A DNA stretch of 64,000 nt from CAVQAH01 sp963784195 (GTDB taxonomy: Bacteria; Acidobacteriota; Vicinamibacteria; Vicinamibacterales; 2-12-FULL-66-21), in NCBI GenBank assembly GCA_963784195.1, contig CAWARA010000016.1, positions 124,001 to 188,000 of the forward strand. The letters run 5' to 3'. Each line of letters begins with the position of its first letter. Positions within the stretch are counted from its first letter, which is position 1. Both the position numbers and the translations under genes were made by a program. Below, piece after piece: positions 27,972 to 36,889 of this stretch. The notes beneath the pieces were generated by a model. The model saw only the letters and a list, made by a program, of their open reading frames with translations, ran no database searches and had not been told where the DNA came from.

Positions 27972-27974
27972 GAG

Positions 27975-28340
27975 CTATCCCGGCGCAAGGATCGGCACGT
28001 CCATGACCGGCCTGACCTCGATCGTTCCCATCCGCGCGCCGGGAATCCGCGCCGCGACCGCAATCGCCTCGTCGAGATCGCTGGCATCGATCACGAAGTA
28101 GCCGCCGAGTTGTTCGCGCGTTTCCGCGAATGGCCCGTCGGTCACCAGCCGCTTGCCGTCGCGCACGCGAACGCTGGTCGCCGAGGCCGTCGGATGCAGC
28201 CGCGCGGCCGCCACGTACTGCCCGCTCGCCTTGATGTCCTGGGTAAACTGACGGAACTCCATCACGATCGCCTGACGCTCGGCCTCGCTGAGGTTGCCGA
28301 GGGCTGTTTCGTCGCCGTGTATCAGCAGGATGTATTTCAT
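27975..28340 (-). CDS. YciI-family (DGPF) protein
   Basis: Small ferredoxin-like-fold protein of 121 aa. The family signature is VTDGPFAETREQLGGYFVIDA, where DGPF defines the group. MKYILLIHGDE is the usual first beta strand. Genes of this family commonly sit beside ECF42-type sigma factors, as here: the sigma gene starts 86 bases away on the opposite strand. The biochemical role of the stand-alone family is not established. Confidence 0.93.
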   Translation of the reverse strand: MKYILLIHGDETALGNLSEAERQAIVMEFRQFTQDIKASGQYVAAARLHPTASATSVRVRDGKRLVTDGPFAETREQLGGYFVIDASDLDEAIAVAARIPGARMGTIEVRPVMDVPILAPG

Positions 28341-28426
28341 GGTGCCTCCGCGAGTAGATCGAACGGGCCGGGCCCGGATCGACAGCCCGACCCTGAACCG
28401 TCAAAAAAAATCTATACCATGGACTC

Positions 28427-29678
28427 ATGCAACCGGACGCGGCCGAGGCGGTGACCGCCGTCTACCGCTCGGACTGGAGCCTCATCGTCGCCACCCTAAT
28501 CAGGCTGGTGGGTGACTTCGATGTGGCCGAAGAGGCCGCGCAGGAGGCCTTCACGGCAGCGGTCGATCACTGGCGTGTAACTGGCGTCCCTGAGTTCCCG
28601 CGCGCGTGGCTCATCAAGACCGCTCATCACAAGGCCATCGACCGTCTCCGCCGGCGGGCGCGATTCGAAGCGGCGCTTGAATTGAATTCGCCGGTCGTAG
28701 AGCCCTCACAGCTGGACCCTGAATACGAACCCGACGCGATCCAGGACGATCGTCTTCGATTGATCTTCACCTGTTGTCACCCGGCGCTCGCGCCCGAGGC
28801 ACAGGTGGCGCTGACGTTGCGGACGTTGTGCGGATTGCAGACGGATGAGATCGCGCGCGCGTTCCTCGTCCCCGCGCCGACGATGGCGCAGCGTCTGGTC
28901 AGGGCGAAACGCAAGATTCGCGATGCGCGGATTCCGTACGTCGTGCCGGACACTGCGGATCTTCCGGCGCGGATCGACGCCGTGCTTGCCGTCATCTACC
29001 TCGTCTTCAACGAGGGATACGCGGCCACGCGCGGCGAACCGCTCGTGCGGCCCGACCTCTCGGAGGAGGCGATCCGTCTGGCCCGCCTGGTCAGGCAACT
29101 GACGGCGCCGCCGACGCCGCCCGAGGCGACGGGACTTCTCGCGCTCATGTTGCTGCACGACTCCCGTCGCGAGGCTCGCCTGGACTTGTCCGGTGACCTC
29201 GTCGTGCTGGAGGAACAGGATCGGCGGCGCTGGGATCGCGCGCGAATCGCCGAAGCCTTGCCGCTGGTCGAAGAGGCGCTGCGCGGAGGATCCGGACCTT
29301 ACGCGCTGCAGGCGGCGATCGCTGCCCTCCATTGTCAGGCCGCAAGGCCGGAAGACACCGACTGGCCGCAGATCGTGCAGCTCTACGATCGGCTCGAACG
29401 TCAGCACCCCTCGGCGATCGTGTCGCTGAACCGCGCCGTCGCGGTCGCAATGGTCGACGGGCCGGCCGCCGGCCTCACCCTGATGGATGCGCTCGCGTCT
29501 GAACTCGACGACTTCCACCTCCTGCATGCTGCGCGGGCCGATCTGCTTCGTCGTCTCGGCGCGTCCGCGGATGCGACCACAGAGCTACGAGCGGGCGCTC
29601 GCTCTCGCAACCAACGAGAGCGAGCGCCGATTCCTGTCAAAGCGCCTGAACGAGCTCAACGGATCGTCCCGTCGCTGA
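28427..29678 (+). CDS. ECF42-type RNA polymerase sigma factor with TPR-like C-terminus, frameshifted near the 3' end
   Basis: Sigma factor of 416 aa once repaired, long because ECF42 members carry a C-terminal helical repeat domain. Region 2 is seen at residues 8-75 (DFDVAEEAAQEAFTAAVDHW, PRAWLIKTAHHKAIDRLRRR) and region 4 at 105-165 (ALTLRTLCGLQTDEIARAFL). The C-terminal half shows VYLVFNEGYAAT-like (IYLVFNEGYAATRG) and LNRAVAVAMVDGPAAGL segments typical of the group. Near 29577-29581 one extra base shifts the frame; repaired, the end reads QSYERALALATNESERRFLS and stops at 29678. It probably drives the neighbouring YciI gene and works without a classical anti-sigma factor. Confidence 0.85.
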
Positions 29679-29714
29679 CGCGGCTCTGAAGAGCCGCGCT
29701 GCTGGTGATCTCAA

Positions 29715-29742
29715 ACGAACCACGGACCACGGACCACGGAAG
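29715..29742. repeat. Heptad array ACGAACC/ACGGACC
   Basis: Four 7-base units (ACGAACC, ACGGACC, ACGGACC, ACGGAAG) lie just after the sigma factor. The array matches the one at 54643-54677 and the reverse complement of 13983-14017. Confidence 0.75.
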
Positions 29743-29778
29743 CGGCAGTTACGACTTGACACATTCCAGTATGGGAAT

Positions 29779-30117
29779 ATGATTGATCCCATGCCCCGGG
29801 CCGCAACGACGTCCGACACCTTCAACGCCATAGCCGAGCCGCGCCGGCGCGAGATCCTCGCCTACCTCGCCCGTCACGAACGCCCCGTCGGCGACATCGT
29901 GGCCGCGCTCGGGCTCGAGCAGCCGTCGGTGTCCAAGCATCTCCGCGTGCTCCGGGACGTCCACCTGGTCCATGCGCGGCGGGATGGCCGTCGCATTCTG
30001 TACCGCACGAACGCCGACGCGATCCGCCCGCTCCACGAATGGGCGAGCCGATTCGAGCGGTATTGGAGCCACCAACTGCAGCGCATCAAGGAAAGCGCCG
30101 AGCGGAACAGCGAATAG
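29779..30117 (+). CDS. ArsR-family winged-helix repressor
   Basis: Transcriptional regulator of 112 aa. Residues 10-80 form a winged helix: FNAIAEPRRREILAYLARHE, then the recognition helix QPSVSKHLRVLRDVHLV and the wing ARRDGRRILYRTN. There are no Cys metal-binding pairs, so it belongs to the non-metal ArsR group that often precedes SRPBCC genes. The SRPBCC gene begins 11 bases later with AGGAG in between. The pair is a common module in which the regulator controls its partner; the effector is unknown. Confidence 0.92.
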   Translation: MIDPMPRAATTSDTFNAIAEPRRREILAYLARHERPVGDIVAALGLEQPSVSKHLRVLRDVHLVHARRDGRRILYRTNADAIRPLHEWASRFERYWSHQLQRIKESAERNSE

Positions 30118-30128
30118 GAGAAAACCAT

Positions 30129-30585
30129 ATGCCGATCACGACAGCGGGCCTGACGATCGAAAATCTGACCCTGAGCGTCACGCAGGAGATTCACGTCCGG
30201 TCGTCGATGACCGCGACGTTTGCAGCACTGCTCGAACAGATGGGCCCGTCGAACGAAACGCCCGGACAACCAGGCGATGGCGATGAAGATCGAGCCGTGG
30301 CCCGGCGGACGTTGGTTTCGCGATCTGGGCGACGGGAACGGGCATTTCTGGGGCGTCGTGCAGGCGATCAAGCGTCCCACGCTCCTCGAGATCAGCGGCC
30401 CCCTGTTCATGTCCTACCCTGCTCTCTCGAACGTGCAGTACCGCCTGACGGCAGTCGACGGCGGGACGCTGATCACGTTGCGGCACACCGCGTTCGGGTT
30501 CATCCAGGATGACCACCGGGCCGGGCTGGCGACAGGGTGGACGAAGATTCTCGAAGGAACGCGCAAACGCGCGGAAGCCTCATAA
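30129..30585 (+). CDS. SRPBCC/AHSA1-domain protein, frameshifted
   Basis: Lipid- or ligand-binding START-like fold, 151 aa once repaired. The first 45 residues (IENLTLSVTQEIHVRSSMTA) are in one frame and the rest (NQAMAMKIEPWPGGRWFRDL, then FWGVVQAIKRPTLLEISGPL) in another. Removing one C from the CCC at 30261-30263 joins them as SNETPDNQAMAMKIEPWPGG. The ArsR gene precedes it and a DinB gene follows 24 bases later. The specific ligand is unknown. Confidence 0.8.
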
Positions 30586-30609
30586 CGTGCAAACTGACCG
30601 AGGTGAATC

Positions 30610-31134
30610 ATGGCAATGAGCGATGCTTTCTTGCAGGAACTCGAACAGGAAGCGCACGCCACGCGGCGGGCGCTCGAACGCGTGCCGGAAAACAAACTCG
30701 ATTGGCGGCCGCATCCCAAGTCGATGTCGCTCGGGCAACTGTCGCTGCACATCGCGGTGATGCCGGGTGCAATCGCCGAGCTGTCGACGCAGTCTCCCTT
30801 CCAAGTGAAGAACTTCACGCAGGAGCCGGCAACCAGCACGTCGCAGCTGTTGTCCACCCTTGACGAGAGCCTGGCGAAGGCCAGACAGGTGCTCAAGAAC
30901 ACGGACGATGCGGCACTCGGCACGATGTGGAAGATGGTCGATGGCGAGAAGGAGATCATGGCCATCCCGCGAGCGGCGCTGCTCAGGACGGTCATGCTGA
31001 ATCACTGGTATCACCACCGCGGTCAGCTGACGGTGTATCTCCGCGAGCTTGGCGTGCCCGTTCCGTCGATCTATGGACCGAGCGCGGACGAGAACCCGTT
31101 TGCGACGCAGCCCGCAATGAGCGCAACGGTGTGA
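30610..31134 (+). CDS. DinB family protein
   Basis: Four-helix-bundle DinB/YfiT-type protein of 174 aa. Metal-ligand histidines typical of the family are present: LGQLSLHIAVMPG in the second helix and LNHWYHHRGQLTVYLRELGV in the last, the most conserved segment. Members act as metal-dependent thiol transferases or are of unknown function. It follows the ArsR-SRPBCC pair on the same strand and is probably co-transcribed. ATG 30616 is an alternative start. Confidence 0.9.
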   Translation: MAMSDAFLQELEQEAHATRRALERVPENKLDWRPHPKSMSLGQLSLHIAVMPGAIAELSTQSPFQVKNFTQEPATSTSQLLSTLDESLAKARQVLKNTDDAALGTMWKMVDGEKEIMAIPRAALLRTVMLNHWYHHRGQLTVYLRELGVPVPSIYGPSADENPFATQPAMSATV

Positions 31135-31234
31135 TCTGAGCCTGTTGCCGCCGCACTGACAGTAGAATGGGACGGACTGCGGTCCGAAGCCCGACCGTGT
31201 TGGTGCAGACGAAACCAGTCAGAGGAGATTCTGG

Positions 31235-32528
31235 ATGCGTTTCTGGCGGCTCAGCTCACTCGCGATTGTTGGTGTCACGTCAGGCGTGCTGCTGGCTCAG
31301 GACGGACGGTCGGTGTTCTCCGACTACCGTTCCGACAAGCCGGGCAGGGTGCACAGGATCACGCTCAAGGATCTGCCCGCGCCCTACGCCACGAAGTCGG
31401 TCAACAACAACGCGAAACTGTTACCACGGCCGGAAGGCGCGATGCCCACAGCGCCTTCCGGGTATTCCGTCAGCCTTTACGCATCAGGGCTCGACAATCC
31501 CCGACTGCTCCGGACCGCACCGAACGGCGACATCTTCCTCGCTGAAAGCCGCACGGGACTGATCAAGGTCTTTCGCAGCAAGCCTGGCGTCGACAAGGCG
31601 GAAGTGACCGAGGTCTTCGCCACCGACTTGAAGCGCCCGTTCGGGATCGCGTTCTATCCCCTGGGCCGCGATCCGCAATGGATCTACGTCGGCAACACCG
31701 ACTCCATCGTGCGCTTCCCGTACAAGTCCGGCGACCTCAAGGCGTCCGGACCCTCGCAGGTGATCGTGGCGAACCTGCCGAGCGGCGGCCAGCTTCCCGG
31801 CGGCGGTCACTGGACGCGCGACATCGCCTTCTCGCAGAAAGGCGACAAGATGTTCGTGTCGATCGGCTCGCTGACGAATGTCGACGACCCGGACACGAAC
31901 GCGAAGGAGAAAGACCGCGCCACGATCCTCGAGTTCAATCCCGACGGCACCGGCGGGCGCATCTACGTGTCGGGGATTCGCAACGCCGTCGGCATTGCCG
32001 TGCATCCACAGACAGGTCAGCTCTGGGCGTCGGTCAACGAGCGCGACGGTCTAGGCGACGACCTCGTGCCGGACTACATCACGCGCGTGAGCGACGGCGA
32101 TTTCTTCGGCTGGCCGTGGTTCTACATGGGCGGCCAGTGGGATCCGCGCCACGAGGGCAAACGGCCCGAGCTGAAGGACAAGGTCAAGACGCCCGACGTG
32201 CTGATCCAGCCGCACAGCGCGTCGCTCGAGATGGTCTTCTACACCGGCAATCAGTTCGCACCGGCCCATCGCGATGGCGCCTTTGCCGCCCTGCACGGAT
32301 CGTGGAATCGCGAGCTCAGAACCGGCTACAAGGTCATCCGGGTCCCGATCAAGGGCGGCGCCCCGACCGGTGAGTACCGAGGACTTCCTGACCGGTTTCG
32401 TCACCCCCGAGGGTCAGGTCTGGGGACGTCCGGTCGGCGTGACGGTCGCCGCGGACGGATCGCTGCTCGTCAGCGACGATGGCTCGAACTCGGTGTGGCG
32501 GGTGAGTTACGGACAGGCCGGACGTTGA
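31235..32528 (+). CDS. PQQ-type sorbosone/glucose dehydrogenase family protein, frameshifted near the 3' end
   Basis: Exported six-bladed beta-propeller oxidoreductase family, 430 aa once repaired. A signal peptide (LAIVGVTSGVLLAQ) opens the protein. Family segments include FLAESRTGLIKVFRSKPGVD, FGIAFYPLGRDPQWIYVGNT, GGHWTRDIAFSQKGDKMFVS, GIRNAVGIAVHPQTGQLWAS and FFGWPWFYMGGQWDPRH. The frame is lost at the CC of 32377-32378; dropping one C gives GEYEDFLTGFVTPEGQVWGR and the expected last blade, ending at 32528. The DUF1080 gene begins four bases later, so they probably form an operon acting on periplasmic sugar. Confidence 0.85.
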
Positions 32529-32532
32529 TGCC

Positions 32533-33426
32533 ATGATTCCGACACGGCTGGCCGCACACGTTGCGCTCTGCGTACTGGCCTGCGCGGCAGTGTCCGTGGG
32601 TGGCGCGTCTCTCACGCAGAAGTCCGATCCTGATGCCAGGGCCTGGATTCAGCTGTTCAACGGCCGCAACCTCGACGACTGGCTGTTCAAGTTTGCGCAC
32701 CACGACCTCGGCGAGAATTTTCAGGATACGTTCCGGGTCGAGGACGGCCTGCTGAAGGTTCGCTACGACAAGTGGACCGCCTTCAACGGCGATTTCGGTC
32801 ACCTCTTCTACCGTGAACCGTTCTCGTATTACCTGCTCGCAGCGGAGTACCGGTTCGTCGGCGCGCAGCTTCCGGCCGTGAGCAAGAGCCTCGAATGGGC
32901 CGCGCGCAACAACGGGCTCATGCTGCACGCGCCGCACCCGAAGACGATGCTCAAGGATCAGGACTTTCCGATCTCCCTGGAGGTTCAGCTGCTCGGCGGC
33001 CGGGGCGATGGCAAGCCCCGCACCACTGCGAATCTTTGCACGCCGGGTACGCACGTCGTCATCGGCGATCGCCTTCGCACGGAGCATTGCATCAATTCCA
33101 CCTCGAAGACCTACGATGGCGACCAGTGGGTTCGTGTCGAGGTCGTCGTCCACGGCGGCGAATCGATCAAGCACGTCGTCGAGGGTCAGACGGTGCTGGA
33201 ATACTCGAAGCCGCAAATCGGTGGCGGGATGGCGAGCCCGGCCGATCCGGCAGTCAAGGTGGATGGGACGATGCTGACTGGCGGCTACATCGCGTTACAG
33301 GCCGAAACGGCGCCCATCGATTTCCGGAAGGTTGAGCTGCTGAACCTGGAAGGGTGCACGGATCCGAAGGCTGCGAACTACAAGACCTACCTGGTGAAGT
33401 CGAACGCGTCGATGTGCCGCTATTGA
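32533..33426 (+). CDS. DUF1080 protein (3-keto-disaccharide hydrolase-like)
   Basis: Exported protein of 297 aa with a concanavalin-like jelly-roll fold. The signal peptide ends near CAAVSVGGAS. The family opening WIQLFNGRNLDDWLFKFAHH is clear, followed by FQDTFRVEDGLLKVRYDKW and YYLLAAEYRFVG. The ending YIALQAETAPIDFRKVELLNLE is typical. Cysteines at CTPGTHV, EHCINS, EGCTDPK and MCRY may pair in the periplasm. DUF1080 members include 3-keto-glycoside hydrolases that act after Gfo/Idh-type oxidation; here the partner oxidoreductase would be the adjacent dehydrogenase (inference). Confidence 0.88.
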   Translation: MIPTRLAAHVALCVLACAAVSVGGASLTQKSDPDARAWIQLFNGRNLDDWLFKFAHHDLGENFQDTFRVEDGLLKVRYDKWTAFNGDFGHLFYREPFSYYLLAAEYRFVGAQLPAVSKSLEWAARNNGLMLHAPHPKTMLKDQDFPISLEVQLLGGRGDGKPRTTANLCTPGTHVVIGDRLRTEHCINSTSKTYDGDQWVRVEVVVHGGESIKHVVEGQTVLEYSKPQIGGGMASPADPAVKVDGTMLTGGYIALQAETAPIDFRKVELLNLEGCTDPKAANYKTYLVKSNASMCRY

Positions 33427-33430
33427 GTAG

Positions 33431-33522
33431 ATGGGCGATGGGCAATGGGCGATGGGCGATGGGCAATGGGCGATGGCAATGGCGATGCGCAATAGCACCA
33501 TCGCCCATCGCCCATCGCCCAT
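33431..33522. terminator. Heptad hairpin: ATGGGCG array with inverted CATCGCC arm and T-run
   Basis: Six ATGGGCG/ATGGGCA units (33431-33472) face three CATCGCC units (33499-33522) across a short loop, then TTTT. The array fills the gap between two convergent genes and would fold as a long stem usable as a bidirectional terminator. Confidence 0.8.
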
Positions 33523-33526
33523 TTTG

Positions 33527-36087
33527 TCAGCCTCGGCTGACCTCCTTGACCTGAGGTTCGACGATGGCCGGCAGCGTGAACTCGAACTGCGCTCCCTGCC
33601 GCCCGTTGTTGAGGGCCCTGATCGTCCCGTCGTGCGATTCGAGAATCGTACGGACGATCGACAGTCCCATCCCCATGCCCTCACGTTTGGTCGTGTAGAA
33701 CGGCTCGAAGACGAGCTCCTCCGCACCCTCGTCGATCCCCGGGCCCGTGTCGGTCACCGACACGCGGATCACGTTGGTGTTGACCGAGCGGCAGCGCACG
33801 AAAACACGCCCTTCACGTTCACCAATCGCTTCCATCGCGTTGTGCATCAGGTTCAGCATCACCTGCTGGAGCTGAACGCGATCCCCGAGCACGATCACCT
33901 CATCGCGATCGAGATCGAGGAACACCCTGATGCGCTTGATCATCGCTTCGCTGCTGAGCAGATCCACCACGTCCCGGATGATCGCCGCGATGTCCACGCG
34001 CGACATCTCGAGCGTGCCCTTGCGAAGGAGATCCCGCAGCCGCTTGATGACGTCGCTCGCCCGCCGATCGTCCTTGACGATGTCTTCGAGGATCGTGCGG
34101 ATCTGCGGGAGATCGGGCGGCGCCGCGCCGAGCAGCCGCCCGGCCGTCTGCGCGTTCGTCATGATCGCGGCGAGCGGCTGATTGAGCTCGTGCGCGAGCG
34201 ATGCGGTGAGCTCGCCGACGGTCGACACCCGCCCCACGTGTGCGAGCTCCTGTCTGCTGCGCTGCACGGCGAGCTCGGCGCGCCGCAGCCCGGTCACGTC
34301 CGCAAGCGTGACGACCGCACCGCCTTCGGAGCGATGCAGCGGAACCACCAGCAGCGACCACCACCGCGGCTCGGACCCGGCATGGCCGGTGATATTCGAG
34401 CACCGACCGGTCGCGCGATCCGTCGAGCACCGAGGCAATCGCGGTGGACACGTCGGCCATCCGTGGATTGAGCCGCGTCGCTGCCTCGCGCATCGCTTCG
34501 AGCAGGTTCTCGCCGACCCGGATGTCGAGGCTGCCGCCATCCTTCGCCAGCCGGGTCCAGCTGTCGTTCACCGCGACGACAAGCCCTGCGGCGTCGACGA
34601 CGGCGACGCCGCTGCTCAGTGACTGAAGAATGGACGACTTGATCCCTTCGCTCGCCCTCAGCGCGTCTTCCGTCTGCTTCCGCGCCAGCGCGTTCGCCAG
34701 CACCTCGGCCACGAGCCGCAGATTCCGCACGACATCATGCGGCCACTGGCGCTCGGTGGCCGATCCGAAGCTGAGCGCCCCCAGCGCGCGATGTCCGGCA
34801 ACGAGCGGCAGCACCAGCATGGCCCTGTATCCCTGTTTCTGCATCGACCGCCGGTCCATCATCGCCGGTGGGGGAAGGTCTTCGACAGTGGAGACGATAA
34901 TCGGCTCCAGCCGGCGCAATCGCTCCCACGTCCACGGGTAGTCGCGCTTGACGATGAGCGGTGGCTGCGCGGGCGCGTTTGGGCGGCGCCCAGCTGTAGG
35001 ACACCTTCAGTTCCCCACCCGCTTGTGTGTAGAGCCGCACGAAACTGAGCTTGAGGAACACACCAAGACGGCCCAGCCACTCGTCGAATGCCGCGTCCAT
35101 GCGATCGCCGGGGACGTGAACGAACGCGCCCGACAATCGCGCCAGCAATTCCTCGAACCGAAGGCGTTCGGCGAGCACGTGCTGCGTGTCGCGGCGTTCC
35201 TGGATGAGCGCGGCCAGTGCGAGTACCGTCGCAGACACCACGATCAGCGACAACGTCAGCGCTGGCCCGGTGATGCTCGGCGACATCAACGCGAATGGGC
35301 CGCGTCCATGCACTGCGGACCAGACCGCCAGCAGCGTCGTCGTCAGCAAGGTCACGCCAGCGCCGGTCGTGCCGAAACGAACGGCGGCCCAGAGCAGGAA
35401 CGGCAGCTGCAGCGCGAGCGGGTTCTGGCTGCTCACGGTCCTGACCGGGGGAAACTGCGTCAGCTGATTGGTGAAGCCGGAAAGGCCCATGACCAGCAGG
35501 CCTGCGGCGAGGACCGACGCCTCAGCGATCCGCATCCAGGACATGCCACGAATCCAACGCGGTAGTCCAGTGGCCACGCCAACCACCGCCGGCACGAACG
35601 TGAGCTGCGCAAGGATGTTGCTGAACAGCCGGTTTCGCCAGACCGTCCAGTACGGCTCACCGACCAGCCAGTGAACCGCCGCCGCATCCGCAAAACTGGA
35701 GAGCGCGGTCGCGCCGACGACGACCATGACCAGAATCGACAGCCGGCGAGGTGTATCGAACCTCGTCGGCGCATCGCTGAGCAGGCGGAGACCACCGGCC
35801 GTCATGATCGCTTCGGCTGAATTCGTCAGGAACAGCAGCATCACCAGCAGCAGCGGCCACTCGGTGCGGAGCTGTACGGCGAGGTGCGCGACCAGGACCG
35901 GGATCAGGACGAGGTGCCACCGCCGCGTGGGGACGAGCAGCAGCGCCGAGGTCAGGAGCGAATTGGGCGGCCAGATGACAGACGGGGTCGCCGGAGGCAA
36001 TCGAAGCAGAAGCCCCAGGATGCTGCCGAGGTAGTAGCTTCCGCCGGCTCCGAGAACAATGCCGACGGCGATGAGCCGTTTCCGCAT
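33527..36087 (-). CDS. MASE1-GAF-PAS sensor histidine kinase, with two single-base frameshifts
   Basis: Membrane-anchored hybrid-sensor kinase, 852 aa once repaired. Residues 1-290 are a MASE1-type integral membrane domain with about eight segments (LPPATPSVIWPPNSLLTSAL is its signature). A GAF-like domain follows (GYRAMLVLPLVAGHRALGAL), then PAS (GVAVVDAAGLVVAVNDSWTR), then HisKA with the phospho-His in TASLAHELNQPLAAIMTNAQ, and HATPase (NLMHNAMEAI, VTDTGPGI, GMGLSIVRTILESH). One extra A at plus-strand 34978-34980 and one extra base near 34391 split it into three frames. No response regulator is adjacent. The PAS-HisKA layout resembles FixL/DctB-type kinases. Confidence 0.85.
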
Positions 36088-36349
36088 ATCCGAAGTGTTG
36101 TTGACGCGACGCGCTGAAGCAGTTGCCCAGGTTCGTCGTCAGACCGGTGGGCCGCCTGATGTGCCGCATCTTACAGCGTTCCGGGACCGATCGGCAGGTC
36201 CCCGGAGCCTGGACGGCAAAACCCCGGCGGTCGAAATACAAGAAGTACGGGTAATTTTCACCCACGTCGAAGAACGGCCGGAATTTCAGCCTCACCGGCC
36301 CTCCACCCCGCGCTCGCGATCGGCTCCCCTCGGGAGTTGCCCGCCTTCG

Positions 36350-36374
36350 CTTGTCGCCAGAATTCGGCGACAAG
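36350..36374. repeat. Perfect 9-bp hairpin CTTGTCGCC/GGCGACAAG
   Basis: A perfect 9-bp stem with a 7-base loop containing GAATTC lies between the divergent kinase and repressor genes, inside a region with further GGGAGTT-like heptads. It could be a dispersed repeat or a protein-binding palindrome. Confidence 0.6.
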
Positions 36375-36425
36375 CTACGGCGAGGCCGCGCCGAAGCGCG
36401 CTCGATCCTGTGCGCGCGGAGGCGG

Positions 36426-36439
36426 GGAAGTTGGGGGTT
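36426..36439. repeat. Two heptads GGAAGTT, GGGGGTT
   Basis: A minimal copy of the GGGAGTT array. It ends where the TTGACA -35 box of the repressor promoter begins. Confidence 0.45.
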
Positions 36440-36495
36440 GACACGGCGAGCGGAGTACCTGTTATTTATCTAACAGTAGTGTTACGGATATAACA
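36438..36495 (+). promoter_or_regulatory. Promoter with two TGTTA-N6-TAACA operators
   Basis: TTGACA (36438-36443) is followed 17-18 bases later by an AT-rich -10 region. Two palindromes of identical arms, TGTTA-N6-TAACA, lie at 36460-36475 and 36480-36495, centred 20 bases apart (two helical turns). The second ends one base before the ATG of the BlaI-type repressor. This fits binding of repressor dimers on one DNA face and autorepression. There is no Shine-Dalgarno, so the message may be leaderless or nearly so. Confidence 0.75.
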
Positions 36496-36496
36496 T

Positions 36497-36889
36497 ATGA
36501 CGCAGCCGCCTCTCGCCGCGCTCACCAAGCGTGAGCGCCTGATCATGGACGTGCTCTTCCGGCTCGGCCGTGCCACGGCCGACGAGGTCCGCCGCGAGCT
36601 TCCGGGCGCGCCCAGCGACTCCACCGTTCGCACGCAGTTGCGGGTGCTCGAGGAAAAGGGCTACGTTCGCCACGAAGAAGCCGGACGCCGCTTCGTGTTC
36701 TCCGCCGTGGTGCCCCGCCGCTCGGCGCGAAAGTCGGCGCTCCGCCACGTCGTCGACACGTTCTTCGAGGGATCGACGGAAAAGGTGGTGGCGGCCCTGC
36801 TCGGCGGCGAGGGCGCACGCGTCTCCGAGGACGAACTGGAACGCATTCTCGATCTCGTGGCCAAAGCCAGGAAGGACGGATCGCGATGA
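36497..36889 (+). CDS. BlaI/MecI/CopY-family repressor
   Basis: Winged-helix repressor of 130 aa, the family length. The DNA-binding domain is residues 5-75 (LTKRERLIMDVLFRLGRATA, SDSTVRTQLRVLEEKGYVRH, then the wing EEAGRRFVFSAVV). The C-terminal dimerisation helices follow (LRHVVDTFFEGSTEKVVAAL). In BlaI, cleavage by the BlaR1 M56 protease lifts repression. The M56 peptidase gene overlaps this one by 4 bases (ATGA), so the pair forms a repressor-protease circuit. Two operator palindromes lie directly upstream. Confidence 0.95.
   Translation: MTQPPLAALTKRERLIMDVLFRLGRATADEVRRELPGAPSDSTVRTQLRVLEEKGYVRHEEAGRRFVFSAVVPRRSARKSALRHVVDTFFEGSTEKVVAALLGGEGARVSEDELERILDLVAKARKDGSR

Larger units (their letters stand above)
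27102..27974. other. 873-base gene-free block with repeats
   Basis: No recognisable gene lies here; short open frames on both strands are arginine/alanine-rich and mutually overlapping. The block contains heptad arrays at 27158-27185 and 27951-27971 and a large imperfect inverted repeat at 27341-27783. Confidence 0.6.

Noticed and set aside
27102..27974. Several 60-130 codon frames on both strands
   Set aside because: They overlap one another, are Arg/Ala-rich and match no family; the inverted repeat explains their mutual similarity.
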